64,000 bases of DNA from Flavobacterium sp. RSP15 (GTDB lineage: Bacteria > Bacteroidota > Bacteroidia > Flavobacteriales > Flavobacteriaceae): assembly GCF_003968755.1 (NCBI RefSeq), contig NZ_RYDL01000006.1, positions 62,001-126,000 of the forward strand. The letters are read 5' to 3'. The notes beneath the pieces are model-generated. The model was given only the letters and a program-made list of their open reading frames with translations, was not told where the DNA came from and searched no databases. This document shows, one piece after another, positions 1 through 9,342 of the stretch. Numbering within the stretch: position 1 is the stretch's first letter; every line of letters begins with the position of its first letter. A program made the translations under genes and the position numbers.

Positions 1-139
1 TGGCCGTGATTATTTTGATAAATTACGAAGTATCGGTTTTAAAGTAATCGAAGAAGAGTATACTGATAAAATTACGCCTGAATTAGTAGAAAAATATTGT
101 TTGGCCAAAGGGGAAATTATCCCGGTTTGTTTCAAATAA
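1..139 (+). CDS. C-terminus of a SAM-dependent methyltransferase-like protein (partial)
   Basis: An open frame enters from the left edge and ends in TAA at 137-139. The 45 visible residues begin GRDYFDKLRSIGF and end IIPVCFK. I read this as the last strand/helix of a class I methyltransferase-like fold, because the phrase 'R-x-Y-F-x-K-L-x-x-x-G-F-x-V' is common near the end of such proteins in Flavobacteriaceae. No catalytic motif lies inside the window, so the assignment is tentative; that it is coding is clear from the uninterrupted frame and the terminator directly behind it. Confidence 0.5.
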   Translation, partial: GRDYFDKLRSIGFKVIEEEYTDKITPELVEKYCLAKGEIIPVCFK

Positions 140-163
140 TTGAAAGTATAAATTTACACCATA

Positions 164-200
164 AAAAAACCTGCTAAAGTTACTTTTTAGCAGGTTTTTA
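164..200 (+). terminator. Rho-independent terminator
   Basis: AAAAACCTGCTAAA (165-178) pairs perfectly with TTTAGCAGGTTTTT (186-199) across a short loop, with a T-run in the second arm. It sits 25 bases behind the partial gene at the left edge. Confidence 0.85.
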
Positions 201-391
201 GTTTAGTAGTGCGTCAGTTGATTTTTCTTATAAGCCGTTTATTTGTAATACAAATAATCAGTTAGTCTTTAAGACCGGAACGAATTAAAACGATTTTGAC
301 AGCTATTACTTTCGAAATAATTAATGTAAAAACTAGATGAACCAAAGACAAAAGGTAATTGCTATATTTACACAATCTTACGTTTTATAAA

Positions 392-1657
392 ATGGAAAAC
401 CCTTTGCTCAAAATAGCTGCTTTTATGCTTACTGCATTTTATTCCTGCGTTTCTTTGGCGCAAATAGAAAAAGAAGTTGCTCCGCCATACCACATTAAAA
501 CCATTTCATTTGTTCAAAATGACCAAACTATAATTCCAATTTTAAAACTAGGCGAAGGATTTCAATTGCAATTTGATGATCTTTTTGGCAATGAAGCCAA
601 TTATTATTATGAAATAATTCATTGCGATTACAACTGGAACCCAACGGCAATTCCGAAAAATGAATATTTGGAAGGTTTTGACAACCAAAGAATTCAGGAG
701 TACACGAACTCTTTTAATACCTTACAAATCTATTCGCATTACAAATTAGCAATTCCAAATCAGTTTACGCTTCAATTAAAAATCAGCGGAAATTATATGA
801 TAAAGGTTTTAGATGAAAATAAAGACATCCTGTTTTCGAGAAAATTTATTTTATACGAAGACCTGGTTACGGTTCCCATTCAAGTCAAACGAGCACGAAC
901 AATAAACACAATTGAATTGAAACACAATTTAGATTTTGCAATTAAATCTAATTCCATTGTTTTCCAAACTCCGTTGCGGAATGTCAGAGTGCTATTACTT
1001 CAAAACGGACAACTTAATAGCGGTATAAAAAATATAATTCCGCAGTATACAATAGGAAATGATTTGATCTACAAATACGATACGGAAACACAGTTTTGGG
1101 CGGGAAATGAGTTTTTGTTTTTCGAAAATAAAGACATCAGAGCCGCAAACAACACCATTGGTCGGGTAGACTTTAGCACCCCTATTTATGGTTCTTTTTT
1201 ATACACTAATGCTGCTAGAGCCAATTTTCCGTATTCCTTTACCCAAGATGTTAATGGAGCTTTTGTAGTCAAGAATATAAGCGCTGCTGACAGCGAATTC
1301 GAAGCGGATTATGCCTGGGTCTATTTCAGTCTTTCGGCCCCCACTTTCAGAATGAATAAAAATATTTATGTTGCCGGTATGTTCAATAACTACGCATTAA
1401 TCCCTGAATATAAGATGGACTATAATCCTAAAAAAGGGCTTTATGAAAAGGCTATTTTAATAAAACAAGGGTTCACAAACTTTCAATACCTTGTTGCAGA
1501 TGACAAAGGAGTTCTTGATCCGGAAAATGCGATAGATGGCAATTTTTATCAAACAGAAAATGAATATACCATAGTAGTCTATTACAGAGAAAACATAGGT
1601 CGTTATGACAGGGCTGTGGGCAAAGGAATGGCAAATTCAATAAACACCATCAATTAA
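392..1657 (+). CDS. Type IX secretion system plug protein (DUF5103 family)
   Basis: Secreted protein of 421 residues. The N-terminus MENPLLKIAAFMLTAFYS, ending in SLAQ, is a signal peptide, so the ATG at 392 is preferred over an in-frame ATG at 359 that would add 11 residues before it. Residues after about 25 carry the family's hallmarks: 'PPYHIKTI', 'FDDLFGNEANYYYEIIHCDYNWNP', and a C-terminal half with 'VAGMFNNY' and 'GLYEKAILIKQG'. Established for the family: in Flavobacterium johnsoniae the Plug protein closes the periplasmic end of the SprA translocon of the gliding/T9SS machinery. A near-consensus -7 element (TATATTTA, 363-370) lies just upstream. The gene stands alone here, with no other T9SS component in the window. 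Confidence 0.85.
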   Translation: MENPLLKIAAFMLTAFYSCVSLAQIEKEVAPPYHIKTISFVQNDQTIIPILKLGEGFQLQFDDLFGNEANYYYEIIHCDYNWNPTAIPKNEYLEGFDNQRIQEYTNSFNTLQIYSHYKLAIPNQFTLQLKISGNYMIKVLDENKDILFSRKFILYEDLVTVPIQVKRARTINTIELKHNLDFAIKSNSIVFQTPLRNVRVLLLQNGQLNSGIKNIIPQYTIGNDLIYKYDTETQFWAGNEFLFFENKDIRAANNTIGRVDFSTPIYGSFLYTNAARANFPYSFTQDVNGAFVVKNISAADSEFEADYAWVYFSLSAPTFRMNKNIYVAGMFNNYALIPEYKMDYNPKKGLYEKAILIKQGFTNFQYLVADDKGVLDPENAIDGNFYQTENEYTIVVYYRENIGRYDRAVGKGMANSINTIN

Positions 1658-1699
1658 AAAAACTTTCATAAAATTCAACAAAACGACACCCTTTTTTTG

Positions 1700-1707
1700 T
1701 AAATTTG
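1700..1707 (+). promoter_or_regulatory. Bacteroidota -7 promoter element for apaG
   Basis: TAAATTTG matches TAnnTTTG exactly, 31 bases before the apaG ATG. Confidence 0.6.
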
Positions 1708-1738
1708 TTAGTACTAAACTCCTACACACCCATTTAAT

Positions 1739-2125
1739 ATGGTTTCTCAAATAACAAGAGGTATAAAAATTTCAGTATTGACTAGTTTTGAAGGTACGTA
1801 CGTTAAGAACTACAAGCTTCATTTTGCATTTAGTTATGAAATTACTATTGAAAACCACAGTAAAGATTCCGTTCAATTGATCTCGCGTCATTGGGAAATT
1901 TATGATTCCTTAAATGATATCGAAATTGTTGATGGCGAAGGGGTAATTGGGAAAAAGCCTGTTTTAAAACCTGGCGAATTTCACACCTATAGTTCCGGTT
2001 GTCTATTATCATCCCCTTATGGTGCGATGAAAGGGTATTTTAACATGATTAATTTTACCTCAACAAAAAACTTCAAAGTCATTGTACCTACCTTCCGATT
2101 GTGTGCTCCCTTTGCTTTAAATTAA
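1739..2125 (+). CDS. apaG: ApaG domain protein (Co2+/Mg2+ efflux-type)
   Basis: 128 residues, the usual ApaG length. The beta-sandwich signature is clear: 'TRGIKISVLTSFEG' at the start, 'YEITIENHSKDSVQLISRHW' near 35-55, 'EGVIGKKPVLKPGE' with the glycine-rich nucleotide-binding-like loop, then 'Y-x-S-G-C-x-L-x-x-P-x-G-x-M-x-G' at about 90-105. Family knowledge: a small cytoplasmic fibronectin-III-like fold linked to Co/Mg resistance and Ap4A metabolism in enterobacteria; its biochemical activity is unsettled. It has its own promoter and no operon partner; pruA follows after 164 bases with another promoter. Confidence 0.93.
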   Translation: MVSQITRGIKISVLTSFEGTYVKNYKLHFAFSYEITIENHSKDSVQLISRHWEIYDSLNDIEIVDGEGVIGKKPVLKPGEFHTYSSGCLLSSPYGAMKGYFNMINFTSTKNFKVIVPTFRLCAPFALN

Positions 2126-2189
2126 TTTTTTTACTTAAAATATTCCTTTTTCTTATTCCTGTTTTATCAAATTTTAAAATTATCCTTTG

Positions 2190-2197
2190 TACTTTTG
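2190..2197 (+). promoter_or_regulatory. Bacteroidota -7 promoter element for pruA
   Basis: TACTTTTG fits TAnnTTTG exactly and is followed by CAC, as at many flavobacterial starts. It leaves a leader of about 85 bases before the pruA ATG. Confidence 0.6.
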
Positions 2198-2289
2198 CAC
2201 TACAATAATTTTTTGATAAAATAACGAGTAATTTATTTTTTAATTTTCTAATCTTAATCTCTTCAAACAGATTATCAAATTACATTATC

Positions 2290-3918
2290 ATGCTAAAAGG
2301 ATTTTTTCATGCGCCAAAAGCAGTAAACGAACCAGTAAAAGGGTATGCACCAAATTCACCTGAAAAAGCCGCCGTACAAGCCGCTTATACTAGAATGTGG
2401 AATTCTAAAATTGACGTACCATTATATATAGGAAGCGAAGAAATTAGAACAGGGAATACCAAAACAATGTCAGCGCCTCATGACCACAAACATAGTGTAG
2501 GAACGTATCATCTTGCCGAAAAATCACATATCGAGAAAGCTATTGCAAATGCATTAGAGTCAAGAACAGCTTGGGCTAACATGGCTTGGGAACAGCGCGC
2601 AGCCATTTTCCTTAAAGCCGCTGAATTAATTGCTGGCCCTTACAGAGCAAGAATTAATGCCGCAACCATGATTGCTCAGTCTAAAAATGTTCATCAGGCC
2701 GAGATTGATGCGTCATGTGAGCTAATTGACTTTTTGCGTTTCAACGTAGAATTCATGACTCAAATATATGGAGACCAGCCGGCATCCACCTCAGATATGT
2801 GGAATCGTCTAGAGTACAGACCTCTTGAAGGATTTGTATACGCAATCACACCCTTTAACTTTACTGCAATTGCCGCAAATCTTCCAGCAAGCGCCGCAAT
2901 GATGGGGAACGTTGTAATCTGGAAACCAAGTGATAGTCAAGTTTTTTCCGCGCAAATTATAATCGAAGTGTTCAAAGAAGCTGGTATTCCTGATGGAGTT
3001 ATCAATGTAGTTTTTGGAGACCCTTTAATGATTACCGATACCATTCTGGCAAGTCGGGATTTTGCTGGAATTCACTTTACAGGTTCCACTCACGTATTCA
3101 AAGATATCTGGGCAAAAATTGGAACTAACATACACCATTACAAAACGTACCCAAGAATCGTGGGGGAAACAGGCGGAAAAGATTTCATCATAGCGCATTC
3201 AAGCGCAAACCCTAAACAAGTTTCTACGGGAATTGTACGTGGCGCATTTGAATTTCAAGGGCAAAAATGCTCAGCAGCGTCTAGATCTTATGTCCCACAA
3301 AGCTTATGGCCTGCTGTAAAAGAGCAAATTATTGCGGATGTAAAATCAATGAAAATGGGATCTCCAGAAGATTTTAGTAATTTTATTACTGCCGTTATTC
3401 ATGAAGGCTCCTTTGATAAATTGGTCAGTTTTATCGACCAAGCCAAAAAAGATACTGATGCGGAGATTATCGTTGGTGGGAACTATGACAAATCAGTTGG
3501 ATACTTTATTGAGCCAACGGTAATTGTAACGACTAATCCTCATTATACCACCATGGCAACTGAATTATTTGGTCCAGTTATGACTATTTTTGTATATGAA
3601 GATGCAAAATGGGAAGAAACACTAGAATTGGTAGATACAACGTCTGAATACGCATTAACAGGAGCCGTTTTCAGTCAGGACCGTTACGCCATTGAAGTGG
3701 CGACAGGGAAATTACAAAATGCTGCCGGTAACTTCTATATTAATGACAAACCAACGGGTGCCGTTGTAGGGCAACAACCTTTTGGCGGAGCAAGAGCTTC
3801 AGGAACCAATGACAAAGCAGGTTCTCCATTGAACTTATTGCGCTGGGCTTCTCCAAGAACAATCAAAGAAACTTTCGTTACTCCGGTAGATTACAGATAC
3901 CCTTTCTTAGGAGAATAG
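2290..3918 (+). CDS. pruA: L-glutamate gamma-semialdehyde dehydrogenase (P5C dehydrogenase)
   Basis: 542 residues, normal for the stand-alone P5C dehydrogenase, which oxidises L-glutamate 5-semialdehyde to glutamate with NAD+ in proline breakdown. Aldehyde dehydrogenase landmarks are all present: 'ITPFNFTAIAANLP' at about 186-200, 'WKPSD' at 211-215, 'FTGST' near 263, catalytic-region Glu293 in 'GETGGKDF', nucleophile Cys327 in 'FQGQKCSAASR', and the C-terminal 'QQPFGGARASGTNDKAG'. Cytoplasmic, no proline dehydrogenase next door. It is closed by a strong terminator. Confidence 0.95.
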   Translation: MLKGFFHAPKAVNEPVKGYAPNSPEKAAVQAAYTRMWNSKIDVPLYIGSEEIRTGNTKTMSAPHDHKHSVGTYHLAEKSHIEKAIANALESRTAWANMAWEQRAAIFLKAAELIAGPYRARINAATMIAQSKNVHQAEIDASCELIDFLRFNVEFMTQIYGDQPASTSDMWNRLEYRPLEGFVYAITPFNFTAIAANLPASAAMMGNVVIWKPSDSQVFSAQIIIEVFKEAGIPDGVINVVFGDPLMITDTILASRDFAGIHFTGSTHVFKDIWAKIGTNIHHYKTYPRIVGETGGKDFIIAHSSANPKQVSTGIVRGAFEFQGQKCSAASRSYVPQSLWPAVKEQIIADVKSMKMGSPEDFSNFITAVIHEGSFDKLVSFIDQAKKDTDAEIIVGGNYDKSVGYFIEPTVIVTTNPHYTTMATELFGPVMTIFVYEDAKWEETLELVDTTSEYALTGAVFSQDRYAIEVATGKLQNAAGNFYINDKPTGAVVGQQPFGGARASGTNDKAGSPLNLLRWASPRTIKETFVTPVDYRYPFLGE

Positions 3919-3960
3919 CTAAAATGAGGAATTCACCTCACCAAATAAAGTATTTCTTAA

Positions 3961-4001
3961 AAAATCCCAAGATTCAAAGCAATTGAATCTTGGGATTTTT
4001 T
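3961..4001 (+). terminator. Rho-independent terminator of pruA
   Basis: AAAATCCCAAGATTCAA (3961-3977) pairs perfectly with TTGAATCTTGGGATTTT (3983-3999) followed by more Ts; 17-base-pair stem with a five-base loop. Confidence 0.92.
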
Positions 4002-4453
4002 TTAGGTCTAGACGTTAACACCGAAAAAACACTGTTATCCAATAAATACTTTTCCAAACTGATTGCCCGCTTTGAAAACTATTTATAAACCACCCTCATT
4101 ACATCCTTTGGATTGTTTTTGTTACTTTATTAAAAAAGCGCAATGAACCTTGCGCGATTTTTGTCTTCCCTTTTATTTTTTGGACAAATTGGATTCTATC
4201 TTTTCAAGAAAACGGACCGGCCTTTATCGAAAATAATTTCAATTAATTGATTCTTCTTTTGAAAGAAACAAGTAGCCCAATAAATTAAAAAAAAATACTG
4301 AAATTACAATTAGTTCAATTTTTTGGCTTTAAAAAGAAACAAAAAACATTTTTTAAGGTTAATTGCTATTATATAAAATAAAAAATTAGGATAAGATTAG
4401 GTTTTTTAACTTAAAATTAAGATTTTTGATGAATCTAACCAAAAATAATAACT
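4002..4453. other. Gene-free stretch upstream of the SusC gene
   Basis: No convincing gene. It holds one weak hairpin, GCGCAA (4138-4143) with TTGCGC (4150-4155), A-rich before and T-rich after, which could end read-through from pruA. The last 150 bases are very A+T-rich and should contain the SusC promoter, but I see no exact TAnnTTTG close to the start, so the leader may be long. Confidence 0.5.
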
Positions 4454-7400
4454 ATGAAACTAAAGTTTAATGGATTCTTAGTACTACTACTAGTACTTGT
4501 GACGCAATTGACCTTTGCGCAAGAACGATCTGTCTCGGGGATTGTTTCTGATAATGCAGGAATGCCTATCACGGGAGTCAGTGTATTAGTAAAAGGGACT
4601 AAATCAGGGACGCAAACTGATTTTGACGGAAAATTTTCAATCAAAGCTACATCAAGCCAAATCTTGATTTTTAGCTTTATTGGCATGAAAACTCAGGAAA
4701 GAGTAGCAAGTTCCGAAAACTTGAAGGTTACACTTATGGAAGACTCACAAGCTCTAGAAGAAGTCGTAATTACATCTCAAGGTATAAAAAGAGAGAAACA
4801 AGCAATTGGTTACGCAGTTAGCCAAGTTAAAGCAAAAGATCTAGAACAAAGGTCAGAAGGTGATATAGCTAGGGTTTTAAGCGGAAAGGCTTCAGGAGTG
4901 CAAATCATTAATGGTAGTGGTATTTCTGGTTCCGCAACAAACATCAACATTAGAGGCAACTACTCTGTTAGTGGATCATCTCAACCATTATTCATCGTTG
5001 ATGGAGTTCCTTTTAGCTCAGACACGAATGCTAATGGTTCATTCATTAATGGTAACTCTGGCTCAAGTAGATTCTTGGATTTAGATCCAAACAACATTGA
5101 AAACGTAAGTATCTTAAAAGGATTTGCAGCTGCAACACTTTACGGAACTGAAGGTAGAAATGGTGTAATTTTAATTACTACAAAAAGTGGAAGTTTAAAA
5201 AAAGGACCTAAAAAAACAGAGATTTCTGTAAGTCAATCACTTTTTGCTAACGAAATAGCATCTTTACCAGATTACCAAAATAAATTTGGTAATGGATTTG
5301 ACCAAGCTTTTGGTAACTTCTACAGTAACTGGGGTCCTGGATTTTATCCAAATGGTATTGGTGGTTACGCAAATCCAAATTCTGGAATTGCTGCTGATGG
5401 CACAATCAAACACCCATACGACAGAGCAAACTTAAATTCTGCTTTTCCAGAATATATTGGTAAAAGAGTACCTTATTCTGCAAAACCAAACAACGTTAAA
5501 GATTTCTTTAGAACAGGAATAGTTGCTAGTACTTCTGTTAATATTGCTGGAGCTTCAGCTGACGGAAAAACTAGTTTCAACTTTAACTTTGGTCATTTAG
5601 AAGATGAAGGATTTACACCTGGTAACAAATTAGGTAGAAATTCAATCTCTATTGGTGGTAAGTCTGCTTTAAGTAATAAATTTACAATTAGCGGAACTTT
5701 AAACTATTCAAATACTAATTTCAAAAGCCCACCAGTTGCTTTAAGTACAGGTTCAGGAGCTTCAGGAACAGGTTTGTCTGTGTTTTCAGATGTGTTTTAC
5801 ACACCTCGTAACGTAGATTTAATGGGATTACCTTTCCAAGATCCTATTACAGGAGGAAGTGTTTATTATAGAAATGATGGTGGAATTGTAAATCCAAATT
5901 GGACAGTAAACAATGCTTTCACATCACAATTAACAAACAGAGTTTTTGGTAATTCAGCTTTGAAATACGACATTAACGACAATTTGAACATAACGTACAG
6001 AGTAGGTATTGATAATTATACTGAAAGAAACGTTTCAGGAACTAATAAAGGTTCTGGAGGAGCATCTACCTCTGGACCAGTTTTAGGAGACTATAGAACA
6101 TTTGATAACCTTAATACAATATGGGATCATAACATATTAGTAACCGGGCAGTACTCGCTTACTGATAATTTAGGACTGAATTTCAGTGTAGGGGCAACTT
6201 CCAGATCTACTAAATATGACCGTCAGGGAGTTAATAGTGTAGAGCAATTAGGATTTGGAGTATTTAGACACTTCAACTTCAAAACACAAACGCCAATTCA
6301 GTACTCAGAAAGCCGAAATATTGCAGGTATCTATGGCCAAGTTGAACTTGATTATAATAAATGGGCTTATTTGACACTTTCTGAAAGAAAGGACTGGGTA
6401 TCTAATACAAATATTAATACTCTGGATTACCCAAGTGCGAGTTTAGCGCTTATTCCAACAAAAATATTCTCTGAAATAGCATCAGATAAGGGTTTAAATT
6501 ATTTGAAATTAAGAATGGGTTATGGTACCTCTGCTGGATTTGCAACAGGATATCCAGTTTCAAACAACGTAACATTAGCTCCAAGAGGAAACATAAACGA
6601 TGCAGGAACTACATTTCCTATTGTATCAGCTTCAAATAACTTAGGAAATCCTAATTTGAGACCCGAACTATTGACTGAAATTGAACTTGGTTTTGATTCC
6701 AAATTTCTGAGTAATAGAGTAAGTTTAGATTTTTCTTATTTCAAAAGAAAAACAAAAGATTTAATTACTGATAGACCATTACCTCCAAGTTCTGGATTTG
6801 GATCAACAAAAACAAATATCGGTCAAATTGACGGAGAAGGTTTTGAGGTTGATTTAGGTATAAACGTTATAAATCACGCAAACGATGGATTTAACTGGGA
6901 TGTTAGTGCTAACGTAACTAAATCAAAATCTATCGTTACTTCTTTAGGTCCTGACACAGAACAAATTGTTTACGATGGATATTCTAACTTAGGTAATGCT
7001 GCAATTCCTGGACAACAATTTGGTATAATTGTAGGTAGTAGAATTCAAAGAGATGCTAATGGAAATAAAGTTGTAGAAAGTACTGGTTTGTATAAAATCG
7101 AACAAGGTATCTTTAACATTGGTAATCCAAACCCTGATTATATATTAAACGTTTCTAATAATTTTTCATATAAAAACTTTAATTTTGGATTTTTAATTAA
7201 TTACACCGCAGGTGGAGATATGTTTTCACAAACAATCGCAACTTTGTTAGGTAGAGGTCTTACAACTGATACAGTAGATAGATTAAATACATATATTCTT
7301 CCTGGTGTAAAAGCTGATGGATCTGTAAATGATATTCAAATCAACAATTCAGATAATTATTTCAGTAATATTATAGCTGGTGCTGACGAAATGAAAATTT

Positions 7401-7660
7401 ATGACGCAACTGTAATTAGACTTTCTGAAATATCTTTTGGATACAACATACCACGTAAATTATTAGATAAAAGTCCATTTGGAGCTCTATCTATATCTGT
7501 ATCAGGTAACAACTTGTATTACAATGCTATAAATACTCCTAAAGGAATCAATTTTGACCCTAACGTAGCTGGTCTTGGAGTAGGTAATGGTAAAGGATTT
7601 GACCACTTGAATGGCCCAACGGCTAAAAGATATGGTTTTAGTATTAAAGCAAGTTTCTAA
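4454..7660 (+). CDS. SusC/RagA family TonB-linked outer-membrane transporter
   Basis: 1068 residues. The signal peptide (about 1-22) ends in LTFAQ. Next comes a carboxypeptidase-regulatory-like domain (about 25-110, 'VSGIVSDNAGMPITGVSVLVKG', 'DFDGKFSI'), then the plug domain ('RGNYSVSGSSQPLFIVDGVP', 'GFAAATLYGTEGRNGVILITTK'), then a long beta-barrel ending in 'RYGFSIKASF' with a terminal Phe as expected for outer-membrane insertion. Family role: energy-dependent uptake channel capped by the SusD lipoprotein encoded 17 bases downstream; energy comes from TonB-ExbB-ExbD. The substrate cannot be read from sequence. No regulator, sulfatase or glycosidase lies alongside, so a glycan substrate is not indicated. 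Confidence 0.95.
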   Translation: MKLKFNGFLVLLLVLVTQLTFAQERSVSGIVSDNAGMPITGVSVLVKGTKSGTQTDFDGKFSIKATSSQILIFSFIGMKTQERVASSENLKVTLMEDSQALEEVVITSQGIKREKQAIGYAVSQVKAKDLEQRSEGDIARVLSGKASGVQIINGSGISGSATNINIRGNYSVSGSSQPLFIVDGVPFSSDTNANGSFINGNSGSSRFLDLDPNNIENVSILKGFAAATLYGTEGRNGVILITTKSGSLKKGPKKTEISVSQSLFANEIASLPDYQNKFGNGFDQAFGNFYSNWGPGFYPNGIGGYANPNSGIAADGTIKHPYDRANLNSAFPEYIGKRVPYSAKPNNVKDFFRTGIVASTSVNIAGASADGKTSFNFNFGHLEDEGFTPGNKLGRNSISIGGKSALSNKFTISGTLNYSNTNFKSPPVALSTGSGASGTGLSVFSDVFYTPRNVDLMGLPFQDPITGGSVYYRNDGGIVNPNWTVNNAFTSQLTNRVFGNSALKYDINDNLNITYRVGIDNYTERNVSGTNKGSGGASTSGPVLGDYRTFDNLNTIWDHNILVTGQYSLTDNLGLNFSVGATSRSTKYDRQGVNSVEQLGFGVFRHFNFKTQTPIQYSESRNIAGIYGQVELDYNKWAYLTLSERKDWVSNTNINTLDYPSASLALIPTKIFSEIASDKGLNYLKLRMGYGTSAGFATGYPVSNNVTLAPRGNINDAGTTFPIVSASNNLGNPNLRPELLTEIELGFDSKFLSNRVSLDFSYFKRKTKDLITDRPLPPSSGFGSTKTNIGQIDGEGFEVDLGINVINHANDGFNWDVSANVTKSKSIVTSLGPDTEQIVYDGYSNLGNAAIPGQQFGIIVGSRIQRDANGNKVVESTGLYKIEQGIFNIGNPNPDYILNVSNNFSYKNFNFGFLINYTAGGDMFSQTIATLLGRGLTTDTVDRLNTYILPGVKADGSVNDIQINNSDNYFSNIIAGADEMKIYDATVIRLSEISFGYNIPRKLLDKSPFGALSISVSGNNLYYNAINTPKGINFDPNVAGLGVGNGKGFDHLNGPTAKRYGFSIKASF

Positions 7661-7677
7661 ATTTAAAAATAACAATT

Positions 7678-9330
7678 ATGAACAATACGAAAAAAATAGC
7701 AAGTGTAATAATTTTGTTTTTAGGGGCATTATTATACTCTTCTTGCGAGACAATAGACATGGATATGAAAGAGGATCCAAATGCATTATCTGTTGACAAA
7801 GCAGATGTGGATTTCTATTTAAATGGTGTTCAACGTTCTTTCGCACTTAACATGCAAGCTTATGGTAGAACAAGTATGGAAGTGACAAGGATGACTAATA
7901 TGTTTGGCAGAAGTTATGAAAATGCTTATAGCCCTGCTACATTAGACTCAAAATGGGCAGTTTCTTATCAAACAGTTTTAAAGAACATCCAATTAATGAA
8001 TATTAAAGCTTCAGAAAAAGGATTGAAACGCCATATTGGTATGGGGCAAGTATTAGAAGCATACACTATTGTTAACTTAGTTGACTTTTTTGGTGATGTA
8101 CCCTATACTGAAGCTTTATTAGGAGCTACTAATCTAAATGCAAAGGCAGATACTGGAGCTTCAATTTACAATGCTGCTTTAGTTTTACTAGATAAAGCAA
8201 TTGTAAATTTTTCAGAAACTAGTCCAACAACAACTACTTTCAATGATTTTTATTACAATAAAGATTGGACTAAGTGGATTAAGTTAGCTAATTCTATTAA
8301 AATGAAAATCTACATTCAAAGAAGATTAGTTGACGCTTCAGCTATCGCTAGTTTTAATACTATTGTAGCAACAGGAAACTTTATGCAAACTGCTTCAGAT
8401 GATTTCCAATTTGACTGGAATTCAAATGTTAACAACCCTGATGGAAGAAGTCCTTTATACAGAGACAACTATTTAACTACAGGTACTTCTGAATACCAAT
8501 CAAACTGGTTTATGGATTTAATGCTAACTGACAAGTCTATAGCTGACCCTAGAATGAAATTCTACTTCTACAGACAGTTAAACGGACAATCACCAATTGA
8601 CCCTACTACATTAAAATGTTCTATTGAACCAGCTCCAGCTCACTACGTAGCCGGAGGTTATACTTACTGTACAGTAGCTAATGGATACTGGGGTAGAGAT
8701 CATGGAGACAATTTTGGTATTCCACCAGATGCTGACAAAAAAACTGCTTATGGAGTTTATCCTGCAGGAGGTCGTTTTGATGATAACACATTTAAAACTG
8801 TAAATAACTTAAGTGGAGCTAAAGGAGATGGTGTTACACCAATATTATTAAGTTCTACTATGGATTTCTACAGAGCTGAAGCTGCGTTATACGGAGGTAC
8901 TGGAAGTGCTAAAGCATTTATTTTATCTGGAGTTCAAAAATCATTTACTAAAGTGAGAGCTTTTATATCTAGAGATGCTGGTGCTATTGTATCAACTGTA
9001 CCTGCTACAACAAGAGATGTAACTTATATGAATGAAGTTGGAAACAAATTTGATGCTGCTACTTTAACAGGCCAAAGAGAAATTCTTGCAAAAGAATTGT
9101 TTATCTCATTATTTGGTAACGGTACAGATGCGTACAACTTTTACAGAAGAACTGGATTCCCTCAAAGAATTCAACCAAATCTAGAACCGAATCCTGGGCA
9201 ATTTATAAGATCATTTTTATATCCTGCAAATGAATCTTCTTCTAATTCAAATATGAAGCAAAAAACTAGCGTTTCAGCAAGAGTATTCTGGGATAACAAT
9301 GCTACAACTGGATTTCCAATTGGTAACTAA
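7678..9330 (+). CDS. SusD/RagB-type nutrient-binding outer-membrane lipoprotein
   Basis: 550 residues with a lipoprotein signal: hydrophobic stretch then LLYSSC, so Cys23 is the predicted lipidated residue, followed by acidic residues that favour surface export. The body shows SusD-like features: 'YQTVLKNIQLMNIKA', 'VLEAYTIVNLVDFFGDVPYTEAL' and 'WTKWIKLANSIKMKIYIQRR' are TPR-type helices of the fold, while 'FYRAEAALYGG' and 'REILAKELFISLFGNGTDAYNFYRRTGFP' mark the C-terminal half. This pattern resembles the SusD-like subfamily that pairs with SusC without a polysaccharide locus. It forms the lid of the upstream SusC channel and is surely co-transcribed. Confidence 0.93.
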   Translation: MNNTKKIASVIILFLGALLYSSCETIDMDMKEDPNALSVDKADVDFYLNGVQRSFALNMQAYGRTSMEVTRMTNMFGRSYENAYSPATLDSKWAVSYQTVLKNIQLMNIKASEKGLKRHIGMGQVLEAYTIVNLVDFFGDVPYTEALLGATNLNAKADTGASIYNAALVLLDKAIVNFSETSPTTTTFNDFYYNKDWTKWIKLANSIKMKIYIQRRLVDASAIASFNTIVATGNFMQTASDDFQFDWNSNVNNPDGRSPLYRDNYLTTGTSEYQSNWFMDLMLTDKSIADPRMKFYFYRQLNGQSPIDPTTLKCSIEPAPAHYVAGGYTYCTVANGYWGRDHGDNFGIPPDADKKTAYGVYPAGGRFDDNTFKTVNNLSGAKGDGVTPILLSSTMDFYRAEAALYGGTGSAKAFILSGVQKSFTKVRAFISRDAGAIVSTVPATTRDVTYMNEVGNKFDAATLTGQREILAKELFISLFGNGTDAYNFYRRTGFPQRIQPNLEPNPGQFIRSFLYPANESSSNSNMKQKTSVSARVFWDNNATTGFPIGN

Positions 9331-9342
9331 TAAATATTAAAC

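Noticed and set aside
3919..4453. A riboswitch or small gene upstream of SusC
   Set aside because: Apart from two hairpins, the sequence is plain A+T-rich DNA without a recognisable aptamer core or coding pattern.
6520..6702. Minus-strand open frames inside the SusC gene and similar shadows in pruA, gcvP, purE and others
   Set aside because: They lie wholly inside strong coding sequence on the opposite strand, lack promoter elements and encode low-complexity products.
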